A DNA stretch of 64,000 bases, taken from contig CANLRQ010000001.1 of the NCBI GenBank assembly GCA_947493575.1, positions 62,001 to 126,000 of the forward strand, in the 5' to 3' direction. The DNA comes from an uncultured Marinomonas sp. (GTDB taxonomy: Bacteria > Pseudomonadota > Gammaproteobacteria > Pseudomonadales > Marinomonadaceae). Position numbers and translations under genes: made by a program. The notes below the pieces were generated by a model, which was not told the origin of the DNA, searched no databases, and saw only the letters and a list, made by a program, of their open reading frames with translations. Within the stretch, counting starts at the first letter, position 1; each line of letters begins with the position of its first letter. Below, piece after piece: positions 1 to 8,386 of the stretch.

Positions 1-842
1 TTATTACCGGTTTGAATACTAACCTCTGAACCTGTTAATACATCGTATTGCATCCATTCATCAAGCAAAGTCGACATACCTAAACCTTGATCAAACACTT
101 GGCAAACCTGTGTCAATTCACTTGTTAGTAAGGTAACTATGTGATTTCGGCTAAGAGGAGCTCCTAATATCGTACGCAAATCTGTCCAGGGCTGATCAAC
201 TTTTGTCATATCCTGCGGCACCATCTTAATATTAAGACCAATACCAATAATTACCTGACATACATCGCTATTGGCGATCATTTCTAACAATATGCCACAT
301 ATTTTTTGACCATTTATTAGGATATCGTTTGGCCATTTCAAACCTATATTTTGCACGCCTAACTGCTTTAACACGCGAGCAACAGCAACACCTACAGCAA
401 GACTTAAACCTTCAATAGCTCCTGTTCCAGATTCAAATTGCCAACCAAACGACAACATAATGTTTTGTGCGACACCACCTTCCCATTGACGTCCTCTACG
501 ACCTTTTCCGTCGGTCTGTTTCTCCGCGATTACTACAAAGGGTAAAGTACGACCTTGATCTATTTGCCTTTTAAGTTCTGAGTTCGTAGAGTCTACTTCA
601 AAACAGATTTGCATTTGATCAGTATCAAACTCAAGACTGCGGGTGATTTTCTCAGCATCTAATAGCTCTAACTCCGTTGGTAAGCGATAACCCTTACCTT
701 TTACCGAATGAATCGCAATACCAACAGTCTCTAATTTTTTTAACTTTTTCCAGATAGCCGCTCGAGTTACGCCCAACTTCTCTCCTAGTTCTTCACCTGA
801 ATGAAATTGACTATCACTTAATAACAACAATAAATCTCGCAT
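1..842 (-). CDS. birA: Bifunctional biotin--[acetyl-CoA-carboxylase] ligase / biotin operon repressor (partial, C-terminus outside window)
   Basis: Reading the minus strand from an ATG at 842 gives 280 codons without a stop, running off the left edge. The N-terminus is a winged helix-turn-helix (residues about 5-60, with GEELGEKLGVTRAAIWKKLK). The ligase domain follows: VDSTNSEL, the biotinyl-adenylate loop GKGRRGRQWEG, KWPNDI and ICGILLE are all present. The enzyme activates biotin with ATP and attaches it to the AccB biotin carrier protein; with its HTH domain it is also expected to repress biotin synthesis genes. Usual family length is about 320 residues, so roughly 40 residues and the small C-terminal domain lie outside. 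Identification is secure; the repressor role is inferred from the retained HTH. Confidence 0.93.
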   Translation of the reverse strand, partial: MRDLLLLLSDSQFHSGEELGEKLGVTRAAIWKKLKKLETVGIAIHSVKGKGYRLPTELELLDAEKITRSLEFDTDQMQICFEVDSTNSELKRQIDQGRTLPFVVIAEKQTDGKGRRGRQWEGGVAQNIMLSFGWQFESGTGAIEGLSLAVGVAVARVLKQLGVQNIGLKWPNDILINGQKICGILLEMIANSDVCQVIIGIGLNIKMVPQDMTKVDQPWTDLRTILGAPLSRNHIVTLLTSELTQVCQVFDQGLGMSTLLDEWMQYDVLTGSEVSIQTGN

Positions 843-887
843 AACTGCGCTCCTGCTATGCTTTGCTGCGAATTAAAGAAGCAGCGA

Positions 888-2063
888 TTACAAATTAGAA
901 TGTATAAATTGTACAACGTCTTTCACTAAATCATCAAAATAGGGGTTCCACGTAAGTCGAGCTCCATGTGAACTTTTCGAGTTCAAGAGCTCTCCCTTTT
1001 CACCAAACCAAATAGAGTCTTCCGTTTTACAACGAGTAAAGTCTTCTAAATCAGAAATAAAGTCACAAATGCGATAATCCCCATTCTCACCGTAATGCCC
1101 ATCATTTGGACTACCATGAACGGATGTATGAGATAAGCCTGTAATTTTTTGCTCTGGCAAGTACGTATTTATCACTCTAACTCTATCTTTAAAGTGATTC
1201 TCTAACTGACTCGAATACAGAAGCATTTGCCCCTTCGGGTGGATAAGATATTGATCAAACACATTCCGCGTTACCGAACTATCAACCGTTGCATCATCCT
1301 CAGGTAATGCGACAAACACAGGCACACTACTTAATGGGTTTGCAGCTAAGTTTTGACGTATTGTTTTTGCCGTTTTATATGCTTGGGCAATCGCTGGAAC
1401 AGGAATTGATGCATATTTTGCGTAGTCATCCGTTTCGTCATGATCAAGCCAAGTTAATACCGGAGCCAATAAAGGAGACAACCAATCAATAGAACTATTG
1501 ATCTTAAGTAAAGGAGAAAAAAGCACAACGCCTTGAGTTTTATCTGAATACTCCTGTGCGAACGTCAATGCTAACGCCCCACCTGTTGAAAAACCTCCGA
1601 CATAAAGGGAATCGACTTCATGTTGAAACGTAAGAGCACTTCTATCGAAAGTGTTCTGCCAATCATCGCGATGAACATCAATTAGATCTTCCGCTACTGA
1701 CCCATGGCCCGGCAATAAAATAACCCGTACATGTATACAAGCATCGTTTAGTTTTCTAGCCAGTTGACGCAGCCCATAAGGAGAGTCAGACAAACCATGA
1801 GACAACAATAAACCTACTGAACTCTCCCCACAGTGCTCTGCTGGTCGATATTCATAAGGCATAACAGCCTCTATTTCAGCTTGCTTATTATTAGAGTTAA
1901 GAATCTGTTTATTATTTTCTAAAAAGACCTCTACCCGTGAAAGGTAAGTACTAAATGGCTCTTGTTCTTGAGGGATCACACCAATATCAGCATTAGCAAA
2001 CCCACTAAGTAAGCATATCAAGATAACAAAAAGCGCATTTGTGGAAGATTTAAATGTAAACAC
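888..2063 (-). CDS. Secreted alpha/beta hydrolase (lysophospholipase/esterase-like)
   Basis: About 391 residues from a GTG at 2063, which follows an AGGTGA ribosome-binding site and gives an ideal signal peptide (hydrophobic stretch NALFVILICLLSGFANA, cleavage after ANA). The open frame extends to a GTG at 2114, but the extra residues would place a charged segment before the signal. The mature protein has the alpha/beta hydrolase layout: an oxyanion-type turn LLLSHGLSDSP, the nucleophile elbow GGFSTGGA (Ser), and later Asp and His candidates (PEDDATV; GENGDYRI, SHTSVHGSPNDGHYG). Substrate unknown; an exported lipase or esterase is likely. It lies downstream of nothing obvious and is transcribed toward birA, 45 bp away. 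Confidence 0.75.
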   Translation of the reverse strand: MFTFKSSTNALFVILICLLSGFANADIGVIPQEQEPFSTYLSRVEVFLENNKQILNSNNKQAEIEAVMPYEYRPAEHCGESSVGLLLSHGLSDSPYGLRQLARKLNDACIHVRVILLPGHGSVAEDLIDVHRDDWQNTFDRSALTFQHEVDSLYVGGFSTGGALALTFAQEYSDKTQGVVLFSPLLKINSSIDWLSPLLAPVLTWLDHDETDDYAKYASIPVPAIAQAYKTAKTIRQNLAANPLSSVPVFVALPEDDATVDSSVTRNVFDQYLIHPKGQMLLYSSQLENHFKDRVRVINTYLPEQKITGLSHTSVHGSPNDGHYGENGDYRICDFISDLEDFTRCKTEDSIWFGEKGELLNSKSSHGARLTWNPYFDDLVKDVVQFIHSNL

Positions 2064-2204
2064 AGCGTTTCTTTCACCTACTAGAAAAAGATAACCCATC
2101 CTATCAAATCCCACCTATTCCCGCTTACATTATTGAATAATTATCACTGCGAGCCTCTTCATCCAATGATAATATGTTCTCAAATTTATTTTAGGTACAC
2201 CTTT

Positions 2205-2696
2205 ATGAGTATACAGTCTGATAAAACAACACAAAAACTGTCTCAAGATATCGTTCTCGCGGGTAAGTGGATCAGTGAAAGACATTGGGTTCCAGCCACT
2301 GGAGGCAACTTTTCAGCTCGACTGAGCCAAAATACATGCTTAGTAACGGCATCAGGAAAACATAAGGGGCATTTACGACCTGAAGACCTAGTCAATATTT
2401 CGTGGATTAATCGTAGCCTTACCTGTGCAGGTAAACCTTCTGCCGAAGCCCTATTACATACTCAAATCTATGATCTTGATGAAAAAGCCCAAGCGATTTT
2501 CCATACACACTCTGTACACACAACCGTTTTTAGCCGCCTCATTGACGCTTCTGCTTACTCTTTCCAAGGGCGTAAAATGCAGAAAGCCATTGCTGATAAC
2601 CAGTCTCACGAAGAGACAATGAGAACTTTGCACGAAGTCATGAGAGATGATACGACGAGGAAAAAACAGACAAAAAGTAGAGTTTATGGGGTATAA
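2205..2696 (+). pseudogene. mtnB: Methylthioribulose-1-phosphate dehydratase, C-terminus lost at a MITE
   Basis: The N-terminal part of a class II aldolase/adducin-family protein is clear: residues from MSIQSDKT at 2205, PATGGNFSARL, TASGKHKGHL, PSAEALLHTQIY and the zinc-binding HTHSVHTT. This matches MtnB of the methionine salvage pathway, which dehydrates 5-methylthioribulose-1-phosphate. The family is about 200 or more residues with a C-terminal zinc ligand; here native sequence stops near 2620 and the reading frame continues into a family A mobile element until a stop at 2694-2696. Sequence after the element does not resume MtnB. No other salvage genes are adjacent. The protein is therefore probably inactive. 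Confidence 0.75.
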
Positions 2697-2759
2697 ATGA
2701 GCATTTTGAGTCTGTTTTTAACTAAGTATTATCAAGCGCAGTAATCGTGCAAAGATCTC
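2621..2759 (+). repeat. MITE family A, copy 1 (near full length)
   Basis: Left end GAGAACTTTGCACGAAGTCA and right end GTGCAAAGATCTC are imperfect inverted repeats; the core (gacgagg, tttatggggtataaatgagc, attttgagtctgttttta, agtattatcaagcg) matches the other long copies at 32698, 54531 and 63843. It interrupts the 3' part of mtnB. Flanking target duplications are not recognisable, which suggests a deletion beside the element. Confidence 0.85.
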
Positions 2760-2771
2760 AACATATAAAGA

Positions 2772-3014
2772 ACGCTATTTGCGCTCTATCTTTTTAGACC
2801 CAATGGGCTATACTGGCTGTTAGCCTGTGAGCGAATTCGCAGCGCTTTTGGTCTGGCCCATGTAAGTGACTTAGAAACGTTACAAGATACCAATGCCCGA
2901 GCGGATGCCGAAGCCAATTCCATTGCTTTAGGAAGAGCATTGATTACCAAACAATACAGCTTTGTCTCTATTGAAGACGTTCTCTTAGAAACTGAAAGCA
3001 TTATTGGCGCATAG
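2772..3014 (+). pseudogene. C-terminal fragment of an unrecognised protein
   Basis: An open frame without a convincing start runs from just after the family A element to a TAG at 3012-3014. It reads roughly LYWLLACERIRSAFGLAHV, then SDLETLQDTNARADAEANS, IALGRALITKQYSFVSIED and VLLETESIIGA. The amino acid composition is that of a normal alpha-helical soluble protein rather than random reading. I do not recognise the family. It looks like the tail of a gene whose front was removed when the mobile element or an adjacent deletion fused it to the mtnB remnant. The following GNAT gene starts only 19 bp after the stop. Confidence 0.4.
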
Positions 3015-3033
3015 GTTAAAACGGTGTTTTAGA

Positions 3034-3492
3034 GTGACCAACCAAAATATCCCACCTACATATGCAAATTACACTGTTGAGCAATCCTCTCGATTGCTCT
3101 TTCCTCTTACTAAGAAGTTTTATCAAGCCCACTACCCATCAGGCAAACCCAATAAATCAGACCCTATTTGGCTATTAAAAAGTTCGCATATCCTGTGTGC
3201 TTATCGCTTAAAACAATTTGGCAAATATCAATTATTAACGGCAATGGTGACAATACCGTCTTATCGTAAACAAGGTATTGCTAGTCAATTATTGCAACGA
3301 ACCCAAGAGGCCCTTAATCACACTCCTACATATTGCTTTGCTTTCGAACACCTCAATGTTTTTTATCGCACTAATGGTTTTGAAACTATCGATAAAAGCA
3401 TACTCCCTTGTGAACTACTAGCTCGTTTTAATCGCTACACCCTTTCAGGCAAACGCCTAATCCCTATGCGATTCATTCAAATAGATACTTAA
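3034..3492 (+). CDS. GNAT family N-acetyltransferase
   Basis: About 152 residues from a GTG at 3034; an in-frame TTG at 3004 would overlap the preceding fragment. The acetyl-CoA binding motif A is seen as VTIPSYRKQGIASQLLQRTQ (the R-x-x-G-I-A core), followed by the C-terminal pattern FEHLNVFYRTNGFETID typical of GNATs. The substrate cannot be deduced. It stands alone, on the same strand as the beta-glucosidase 110 bp downstream, but a rather long gap argues against one transcript. Confidence 0.7.
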   Translation: MTNQNIPPTYANYTVEQSSRLLFPLTKKFYQAHYPSGKPNKSDPIWLLKSSHILCAYRLKQFGKYQLLTAMVTIPSYRKQGIASQLLQRTQEALNHTPTYCFAFEHLNVFYRTNGFETIDKSILPCELLARFNRYTLSGKRLIPMRFIQIDT

Positions 3493-3605
3493 AATTCACT
3501 TAATCATCTTAATTCCTATGCTTAATAACCCCCTGTATTGACTCTTTTTTACAACCTCTTCTACTCTAGATAACAACTTCACTAGCCATCTTAAAGGATT
3601 CAGTT

Positions 3606-4970
3606 GTGTCCATTAAACTACCTCAAACTTCACTCATGTTAGCATCAACTTTTACCTATGGTGTCGCCACAGCGGCCTTTCAAATTGAAGGGGCGAATAA
3701 TACAGACGGTCGATTGGAATCCATTTGGGATCGTTTTTGTAAACAGCCGGGTAAGGTCAAAAACAGTGATGATGGTAGTTTAGCCTGTGACCATTACAAC
3801 CTCTGGCAAGAAGACATTCAATTAATTCAATCACTTAGTGTCGATGCTTACCGTTTGTCCATTTCATGGCCTCGGGTAATCAAACAAAATGGTACTATCA
3901 ATCCATTAGGTGTGCGCTTTTATAAGCAACTTCTTAGTGCCTTGAAAGAAGCAAAAATACAAACCTTTGTCACTCTCTATCATTGGGATTTACCTCAGCA
4001 TTTGGAAGATAGAGGTGGTTGGCTCAACAGGGAAAACAGTTTTAAATTCCGTGAATATGCAGATTTAATCAGCACAGAACTAGCAGACTATGTTGACTCA
4101 TGGGCCACATTTAATGAACCTTTCTGTGCCGCCATTCTTGGCTATGAACAGGGTATTCATGCTCCTGGTTTAGCCGAACCAAAATACGGTCGACAAGCAG
4201 CCCATCACATATTATTAGCACATGGACTTGCATTGCCTGTATTACGCAAAAATGCACCAAACGCGCAGGTTGGCATTGTGCTAAACATGAATAAATCCTA
4301 TGCAGCGAGCGAAAAAGCAGAAGACCTCTTCGCGGAATTAATGAGAGAAACACTTGATAATCAATTCTTCATTGAGCCTTTGATAAAAGCCCAATATCCA
4401 CAAATTCTTAAAACCGCTGCTCCAGAGTATTTGCCAGCTATGGTTTTAGAAGGGGATATGGAGATCATCTCGCAACCGATCGATTTCCTTGGATTGAACT
4501 ACTACACCTGTAACCACAATGCTTTTCATCCAACTGATTTGTTTAGTAACGTAAAAAACAGCCAAGAGGTTGAATATACTGATATTGATTGGGAAGTTGC
4601 ACCACATGCTTTTGAAGAGCTGTTGATAAACCTGCATAAACAATATGATCTGCCACCTATATACATTACCGAAAATGGTGCAGCTTGTGCTGATACCTTA
4701 GTCAATGATGAGGTCGATGACGAGCAACGAGTGCGTTACCTACATGACCACATTAATGCTGTTAATAATGCCATTGATGCAGGTGTCGATATCAGAGGCT
4801 ATTTCGCATGGAGCCTAATGGATAACTTTGAATGGGCTGAAGGGTACAGTAAGCGCTTTGGTTTGGTTTACGTCGATTACACGACTCAAAAAAGAACCAT
4901 AAAGCGCAGCGGTAAAGCCTATAGAGACTTCTTACTTAACCGCAAACACTTATCAGAGCAAAAAACGTAA
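3606..4970 (+). CDS. Family 1 glycoside hydrolase (beta-glucosidase)
   Basis: 454 residues, the normal GH1 length, from a GTG at 3606 preceded by AAAGGA. The acid/base glutamate is in ATFNEPF (Glu171) and the nucleophile in YITENGAA (Glu356). The N-terminal signature FTYGVATAAFQIEGA, the sugar-binding HW in LYHWDLPQ, and the C-terminal aglycone-site stretch WSLMDNFEWAEGYSKRFG are all intact. No signal peptide, so a cytoplasmic enzyme that hydrolyses beta-glucosides or beta-galactosides. No sugar transporter or PTS gene is beside it; the WYL regulator downstream is convergent and need not control it. Confidence 0.93.
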   Translation: MSIKLPQTSLMLASTFTYGVATAAFQIEGANNTDGRLESIWDRFCKQPGKVKNSDDGSLACDHYNLWQEDIQLIQSLSVDAYRLSISWPRVIKQNGTINPLGVRFYKQLLSALKEAKIQTFVTLYHWDLPQHLEDRGGWLNRENSFKFREYADLISTELADYVDSWATFNEPFCAAILGYEQGIHAPGLAEPKYGRQAAHHILLAHGLALPVLRKNAPNAQVGIVLNMNKSYAASEKAEDLFAELMRETLDNQFFIEPLIKAQYPQILKTAAPEYLPAMVLEGDMEIISQPIDFLGLNYYTCNHNAFHPTDLFSNVKNSQEVEYTDIDWEVAPHAFEELLINLHKQYDLPPIYITENGAACADTLVNDEVDDEQRVRYLHDHINAVNNAIDAGVDIRGYFAWSLMDNFEWAEGYSKRFGLVYVDYTTQKRTIKRSGKAYRDFLLNRKHLSEQKT

Positions 4971-5005
4971 AGATCACTTTAGCGTCTCATAGAGGGTGCT
5001 CGTCA

Positions 5006-5767
5006 TTAGAGCGTCCTCACTTTAACATTTTCACTTAAGATAGAAGCAAAATCGTCTAGTGGCCTTAGTCCAAATGCCATAGATGTTTTAAATGTAGAGG
5101 CAATACGGTCACAACGGAAAATACGGAAGTCCTCCCTTAATTGGTCAACGGCAACGACATACCAAACGGGATAACTAAGGTATAAAAAATGCGGCTCAAT
5201 TTCTCTCTTAGTATGGCATCCCACCGCATCAACATAGGTAATCACAACGGTTTTATGTTCCAAAAAGCCTGAGTAAAGATCCGCAATACTTTCCCTAAAT
5301 GACTCACTCAAACTATCAACATTGGTATTATAGGATGCTAAGACATCGGGCGAAGCAATGTCACCAATATGTATTCTTTGACGTAGTGACTGAATTTGTT
5401 CTTTTTGTTTAGCCGAAAAAGATGCCATCAATTTATGGCGAATTGAGCTTAAACTTCCCAAAAACAAGCTCGACCCCATGCTTTCAGCAATGGCGACACT
5501 GATTAATACATCAATGATTTCTTGATGCTCTAACGATAAGCGACCTACCCCCCAATGACGATTTAGCTTGATTCCACCACCTCTCCCTTTATCCGCATCA
5601 ATAGGTAAACCTCTTTCCCGTAGAATCGCAATGTCACGAAATAAAGTTCTTTCACTTACTTCTAATGATTCAGCAAGGTGCTGGACTGTTAGTGCTCCTT
5701 CAGACTTTAACATCGCCGTTAACGTTTCCAACCGATCCATATGGGATTGAGTATTTGCTCTTCTCAT
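5006..5767 (-). CDS. YafY-type HTH/WYL-domain transcriptional regulator
   Basis: 253 residues. The N-terminal HTH_11 type winged helix is seen in residues about 12-65 (LTVQHLAESLEVSERTLFRDIAILRERGLPI), followed by GRGGGIKL. A WYL domain occupies about residues 145-235, with the YPVWYVVAVDQ stretch carrying the W-Y residues and a ligand-binding RCDRI region. Such proteins bind a small ligand or nucleic acid through WYL and repress or activate nearby genes. It is divergent from the GyrI-like gene at 5947, a common pairing for this family, so that gene is the best candidate target. A family A element lies in the shared promoter region. Confidence 0.85.
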   Translation of the reverse strand: MRRANTQSHMDRLETLTAMLKSEGALTVQHLAESLEVSERTLFRDIAILRERGLPIDADKGRGGGIKLNRHWGVGRLSLEHQEIIDVLISVAIAESMGSSLFLGSLSSIRHKLMASFSAKQKEQIQSLRQRIHIGDIASPDVLASYNTNVDSLSESFRESIADLYSGFLEHKTVVITYVDAVGCHTKREIEPHFLYLSYPVWYVVAVDQLREDFRIFRCDRIASTFKTSMAFGLRPLDDFASILSENVKVRTL

Positions 5768-5845
5768 AATTCAAACATGCCATAAAATGTCATAGATTCT
5801 CATATAGTAACAACAACACCCGAGCATTAACTAATCAAACTCTCA

Positions 5846-5934
5846 GAGGCAGTTAGGCGAAGTCATGAGTGACGATAAGACAAGTCTTTTTTAAACAAAG
5901 TCTTAGCAAGGCGTAATAGTCATGCAAAGATCTC
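5846..5934 (+). repeat. MITE family A, copy 2 (internally deleted)
   Basis: Recognisable by gcgaagtcatgagtgacgat and aaacaaagtcttagcaag followed by catgcaaagatctc. The left end is degenerate (gaggcagttagg) and the middle segment between gataagac and aagtc is missing, as in the other short copies. It lies between the divergent WYL regulator and the GyrI-like gene, only about 13 bp before the latter's start codon, so it may supply or disturb the promoter. Confidence 0.75.
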
Positions 5935-5946
5935 TAAGGATATAAA

Positions 5947-6408
5947 ATGAAAACCATCACATTAGCAAAACAAACCATTGTAGGTTTAAAAATCCGAACA
6001 AGTAATCAAGTAGAAATGAAAGCATCTGCAAGTCCAGAAGGAAGCAACATAGGAAAATTGCATCAAGACTTTAATCAAAACGTGGTCATAAATTACCAAA
6101 ATGGAGCAAATTTATACGGTGTATACCACCATTACGAATCAGACCAAAATGGCGATTACGATATCCTAGTCGGTTCAACTCCCAATGCACTGACAACTGA
6201 CCTTCCTTTAGAAGCCATTACTCTGGCCGCAGGGAAATACCTAGTATTCAGTAAAGAAGGCGAGATGCCACATGTTGTTATGACCCTATGGGACGAGGTG
6301 TGGAGCTTCTTTAATCAAGCGGATGTAGAACACAAACGCACATTTAGTACCGATTTCGAGCGTTATACAAGTGCAACACATGTGGATATTTACATCGCTG
6401 TTGAATAA
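5947..6408 (+). CDS. GyrI-like / AraC effector-binding domain protein
   Basis: 153 residues. The pattern is that of the stand-alone effector-binding (GyrI-like, SOUL-like fold) proteins: a start MKTITLAKQTIVGLKIRTSN, the middle NLYGVYHHYESDQNGDYDIL, and the C-terminal region ending in VDIYIAVE. These bind small molecules, and relatives inhibit gyrase or sequester drugs; a specific role cannot be given. A ribosome-binding site AAGGAT lies just before the ATG, immediately after the right end of the family A element. Divergent partner of the WYL regulator. Confidence 0.8.
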   Translation: MKTITLAKQTIVGLKIRTSNQVEMKASASPEGSNIGKLHQDFNQNVVINYQNGANLYGVYHHYESDQNGDYDILVGSTPNALTTDLPLEAITLAAGKYLVFSKEGEMPHVVMTLWDEVWSFFNQADVEHKRTFSTDFERYTSATHVDIYIAVE

Positions 6409-6755
6409 GTGAATCTGGGGAATGCATGCCCAAAACCAGATGGTTCAAGTGAAATCATCTGGTTTACATTCTTGCCACTCGGCTATCCATTTTTCAAAAA
6501 CTATAAGAAAGCAGACAGCATTGATTCATCTCTAAACAAATTCAAAGAGTGATAAAACATCATTGAAATGCGCCAGAAATAAAGCCGGTCCTACACATTT
6601 CATCCTTAAAATTCTTAATTGGTACTAATAAAACCGCAAGCGAGTAACAAACTTGGAAGCGACCTCCAAAGGCTATTTTTATGTGTTTATTTCGTTAATA
6701 ATCACTCCATCGAAACGCAACGGCGGTTCACTTTTTTATATTCTGGAGATTTATT
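6409..6755. other. Gene-free stretch, 347 bp
   Basis: Contains an inverted repeat (AAACCAGATG at 6433-6442 and CATCTGGTTT at 6456-6465) just after the GyrI-like gene; there is no clear T run, so it is a weak terminator candidate. The rest is non-coding and must carry the promoter of the small secreted protein. A GGAG ribosome-binding site sits at about 6744. Confidence 0.5.
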
Positions 6756-7037
6756 ATGAACACATTTACTAAAACATCTTTGGCTCTTTTGGCTTCTTCT
6801 GTTATCGCAACTTCTGCATTTGCAGCGGGTTCTACAGGCGAAACAGCATACGAAGATTACCGTACAAACGTTTCCAGTGTTAAAGCTCTATCTAACACAC
6901 TAGAAGCACAAGGTATTGAATTCAACGCTGACATTAACCTTCAAGGCGCAAACACATTTGCTAAAAAAGCCGACGCTTACAGCGACAAATATGAAGAGCT
7001 ACAAACTATCTTCAATGCAGCGCACTTTGCTAACTAA
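6756..7037 (+). CDS. Small exported protein of unknown function (93 aa)
   Basis: Clear Sec signal peptide: MNTFTKTSLALLASSVIATSAFA, cleavage expected after AFA, leaving a mature protein of about 70 residues rich in Ala, Asn, Thr and Glu/Asp, without cysteine and without membrane segments. A strong GGAG ribosome-binding site, biased codons (many aac, gct, gaa) and a strong downstream terminator suggest high expression. I do not recognise a family. It could be a periplasmic or secreted helical protein. Nothing in the neighbourhood indicates its job. Confidence 0.7.
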   Translation: MNTFTKTSLALLASSVIATSAFAAGSTGETAYEDYRTNVSSVKALSNTLEAQGIEFNADINLQGANTFAKKADAYSDKYEELQTIFNAAHFAN

Positions 7038-7084
7038 CTACTCCAAGTAAACCCTAAGTTCTCCCTTCTACAAAGCTCCTTTTT

Positions 7085-7122
7085 AAATCAGATTGTTTCA
7101 CTTAAACAATCTGATTTTTTAT
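7085..7122 (+). terminator. Strong rho-independent terminator
   Basis: A perfect 14-bp stem (AAATCAGATTGTTT at 7085-7098 with AAACAATCTGATTT at 7104-7117), 5-base loop, followed by a T run. It ends the transcript of the small exported protein 50 bp upstream. Confidence 0.9.
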
Positions 7123-7597
7123 TATAATTTTACCTACCCTTTCACTACTATCCGAAACTTATTGAACGTCATCCACTACTTGTTATGAAATCCCACGGAT
7201 ACCAATTAAATTCTGATTAATACCTTCTAATAGTATGACTTGTCTCATTTAAGGAAGGTCACAGCGCATTAACACTATGAGACCTCAGCATGAAATTAAA
7301 AACCTTTAACAAAATTGTAAAAATAACCTCACATTTAAGCCTACATAAATAAACAATGTTATCCATTGAGACATCAGCATAACTCTCATTTTTTCAGAAA
7401 TGGGAAAACTACCCTTTGATTTTATTGATGTTTTTCACACGGAAAAATCAATTTACCGAATTATGCTGAGGTCTCCCATTATTTAAATTTCATTACTTTG
7501 ACTTTAAAACATCTTAAATAAAATTTACCTTTACTTACAAAAATACAGACCTATACTAAGTCATGGATCTTTGCACTATAAAATAAAGGAAAATAAA
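7123..7597. other. Long AT-rich intergenic stretch with GAGACCT-type repeats
   Basis: About 475 bp without a convincing gene. It holds a solo end GAGACCTCAGCATGAA at 7279 and the short inverted-repeat element at 7368-7475. The last 40 bp carry the ribosome-binding site AAAGGA of the solute-binding protein. Confidence 0.5.
7368..7475. repeat. Short inverted-repeat element, family C
   Basis: GAGACATCAGCATAA at 7368 and TTATGCTGAGGTCTC at 7461-7475 are inverted ends with one mismatch, enclosing about 78 bp. A third copy of the end, GAGACCTCAGCATGAA, lies at 7279 in direct orientation to the left end. The ends resemble those of family A (GAGACCTTTGCACGAA) but differ in the inner bases, so a related but separate element is likely. 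Confidence 0.55.
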
Positions 7598-8320
7598 ATG
7601 AAAAAAATAATATATCTGTTAACTTTATTCATGTTTAGCCAAGCCCACGCATTAGAAGAAGTCAATTTTGCTATTGGTGACTGGTCACCCTACACTTCAC
7701 AATCAAACCCAAAGGGCAAACTTGCTGAGAACATAATTATCGAATCCTTTAAACAAGAAGGTGTAAAAGTTAATTTTACTTACAATAACTGGTCTGATAG
7801 CTATGAGCAGGCATTAAACGGACAGAGCGATGGTACATTTCCTTGGTATTTAAATGAAGATAGAGCAGAAAACTTTTTATTTAGTGATCCTATTTTTATA
7901 GAAAAACAAGTATTTTTCTCACTTAAAGCAACCAATTTTGATTGGACAGGGTATGAAGATCTTAGGAAGTATAAAATAGCAGGAACCAAATCTTTCACTC
8001 ACATAACAACTTTGAAAAGTAATGGTATTGGTCCCATAGTATCAGATGAAGAAAGCGAAAGTTTTAACAAAGTATTAAATGGTGAGGTTGACGCTTACCC
8101 AACATCAGAAGTCGTTGGAAAACAAACAATCAACACACTTTTCTCAGCTGAAGACGCGGCAAAATTCACAACACATATGATACCTATGACAATTGATAAC
8201 ATGTTCTTATTAGTTTCAAAGAAGGTACCGAACGGAGCAGAAATCGTACAGACTTTTAATCTTGGCTTAATGAAATTAAAAGCATCAGGAAGGTTTGCAG
8301 AAATTGTAGAACAGCCTTAA
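7598..8320 (+). CDS. Periplasmic solute-binding protein (family 3-like)
   Basis: 240 residues from ATG 7598 with AAAGGA 7 bases upstream; the open frame begins earlier at 7571 but those residues precede the signal peptide MKKIIYLLTLFMFSQAHA. The mature protein follows the SBP_bac_3 pattern: VNFAIGDWSPYTS, then DGTFPWYLNEDRAENFLFSD and a C-terminal LMKLKASGRFAEIVEQ. Such proteins bind amino acids or similar polar solutes for ABC uptake or sensing. No permease or ATPase gene is adjacent, so it may serve a distant transporter or act alone as a sensor. Ligand unknown. Confidence 0.8.
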   Translation: MKKIIYLLTLFMFSQAHALEEVNFAIGDWSPYTSQSNPKGKLAENIIIESFKQEGVKVNFTYNNWSDSYEQALNGQSDGTFPWYLNEDRAENFLFSDPIFIEKQVFFSLKATNFDWTGYEDLRKYKIAGTKSFTHITTLKSNGIGPIVSDEESESFNKVLNGEVDAYPTSEVVGKQTINTLFSAEDAAKFTTHMIPMTIDNMFLLVSKKVPNGAEIVQTFNLGLMKLKASGRFAEIVEQP

Positions 8321-8330
8321 CGCAGAGTCG

Positions 8331-8372
8331 TTAAATAAAAAAAGAGACGATTTCGTCTCTTTTTTTATTTAA
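8331..8372. terminator. Bidirectional terminator between convergent genes
   Basis: A perfect 20-bp inverted repeat (8331-8350 and 8353-8372) with a 2-base loop; the core GAGACGA/TCGTCTC is bounded by A and T runs on both sides, so it works for the solute-binding protein gene (+) and for the convergent lipoprotein gene (-). Confidence 0.93.
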
Positions 8373-8386
8373 CATATGTTCTTGTA

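Noticed and set aside
2786..3001. Minus-strand 71-residue open frame over the gene tail near 2.9 kb
   Set aside because: The plus-strand reading has the more natural protein composition; the minus frame is its mirror.
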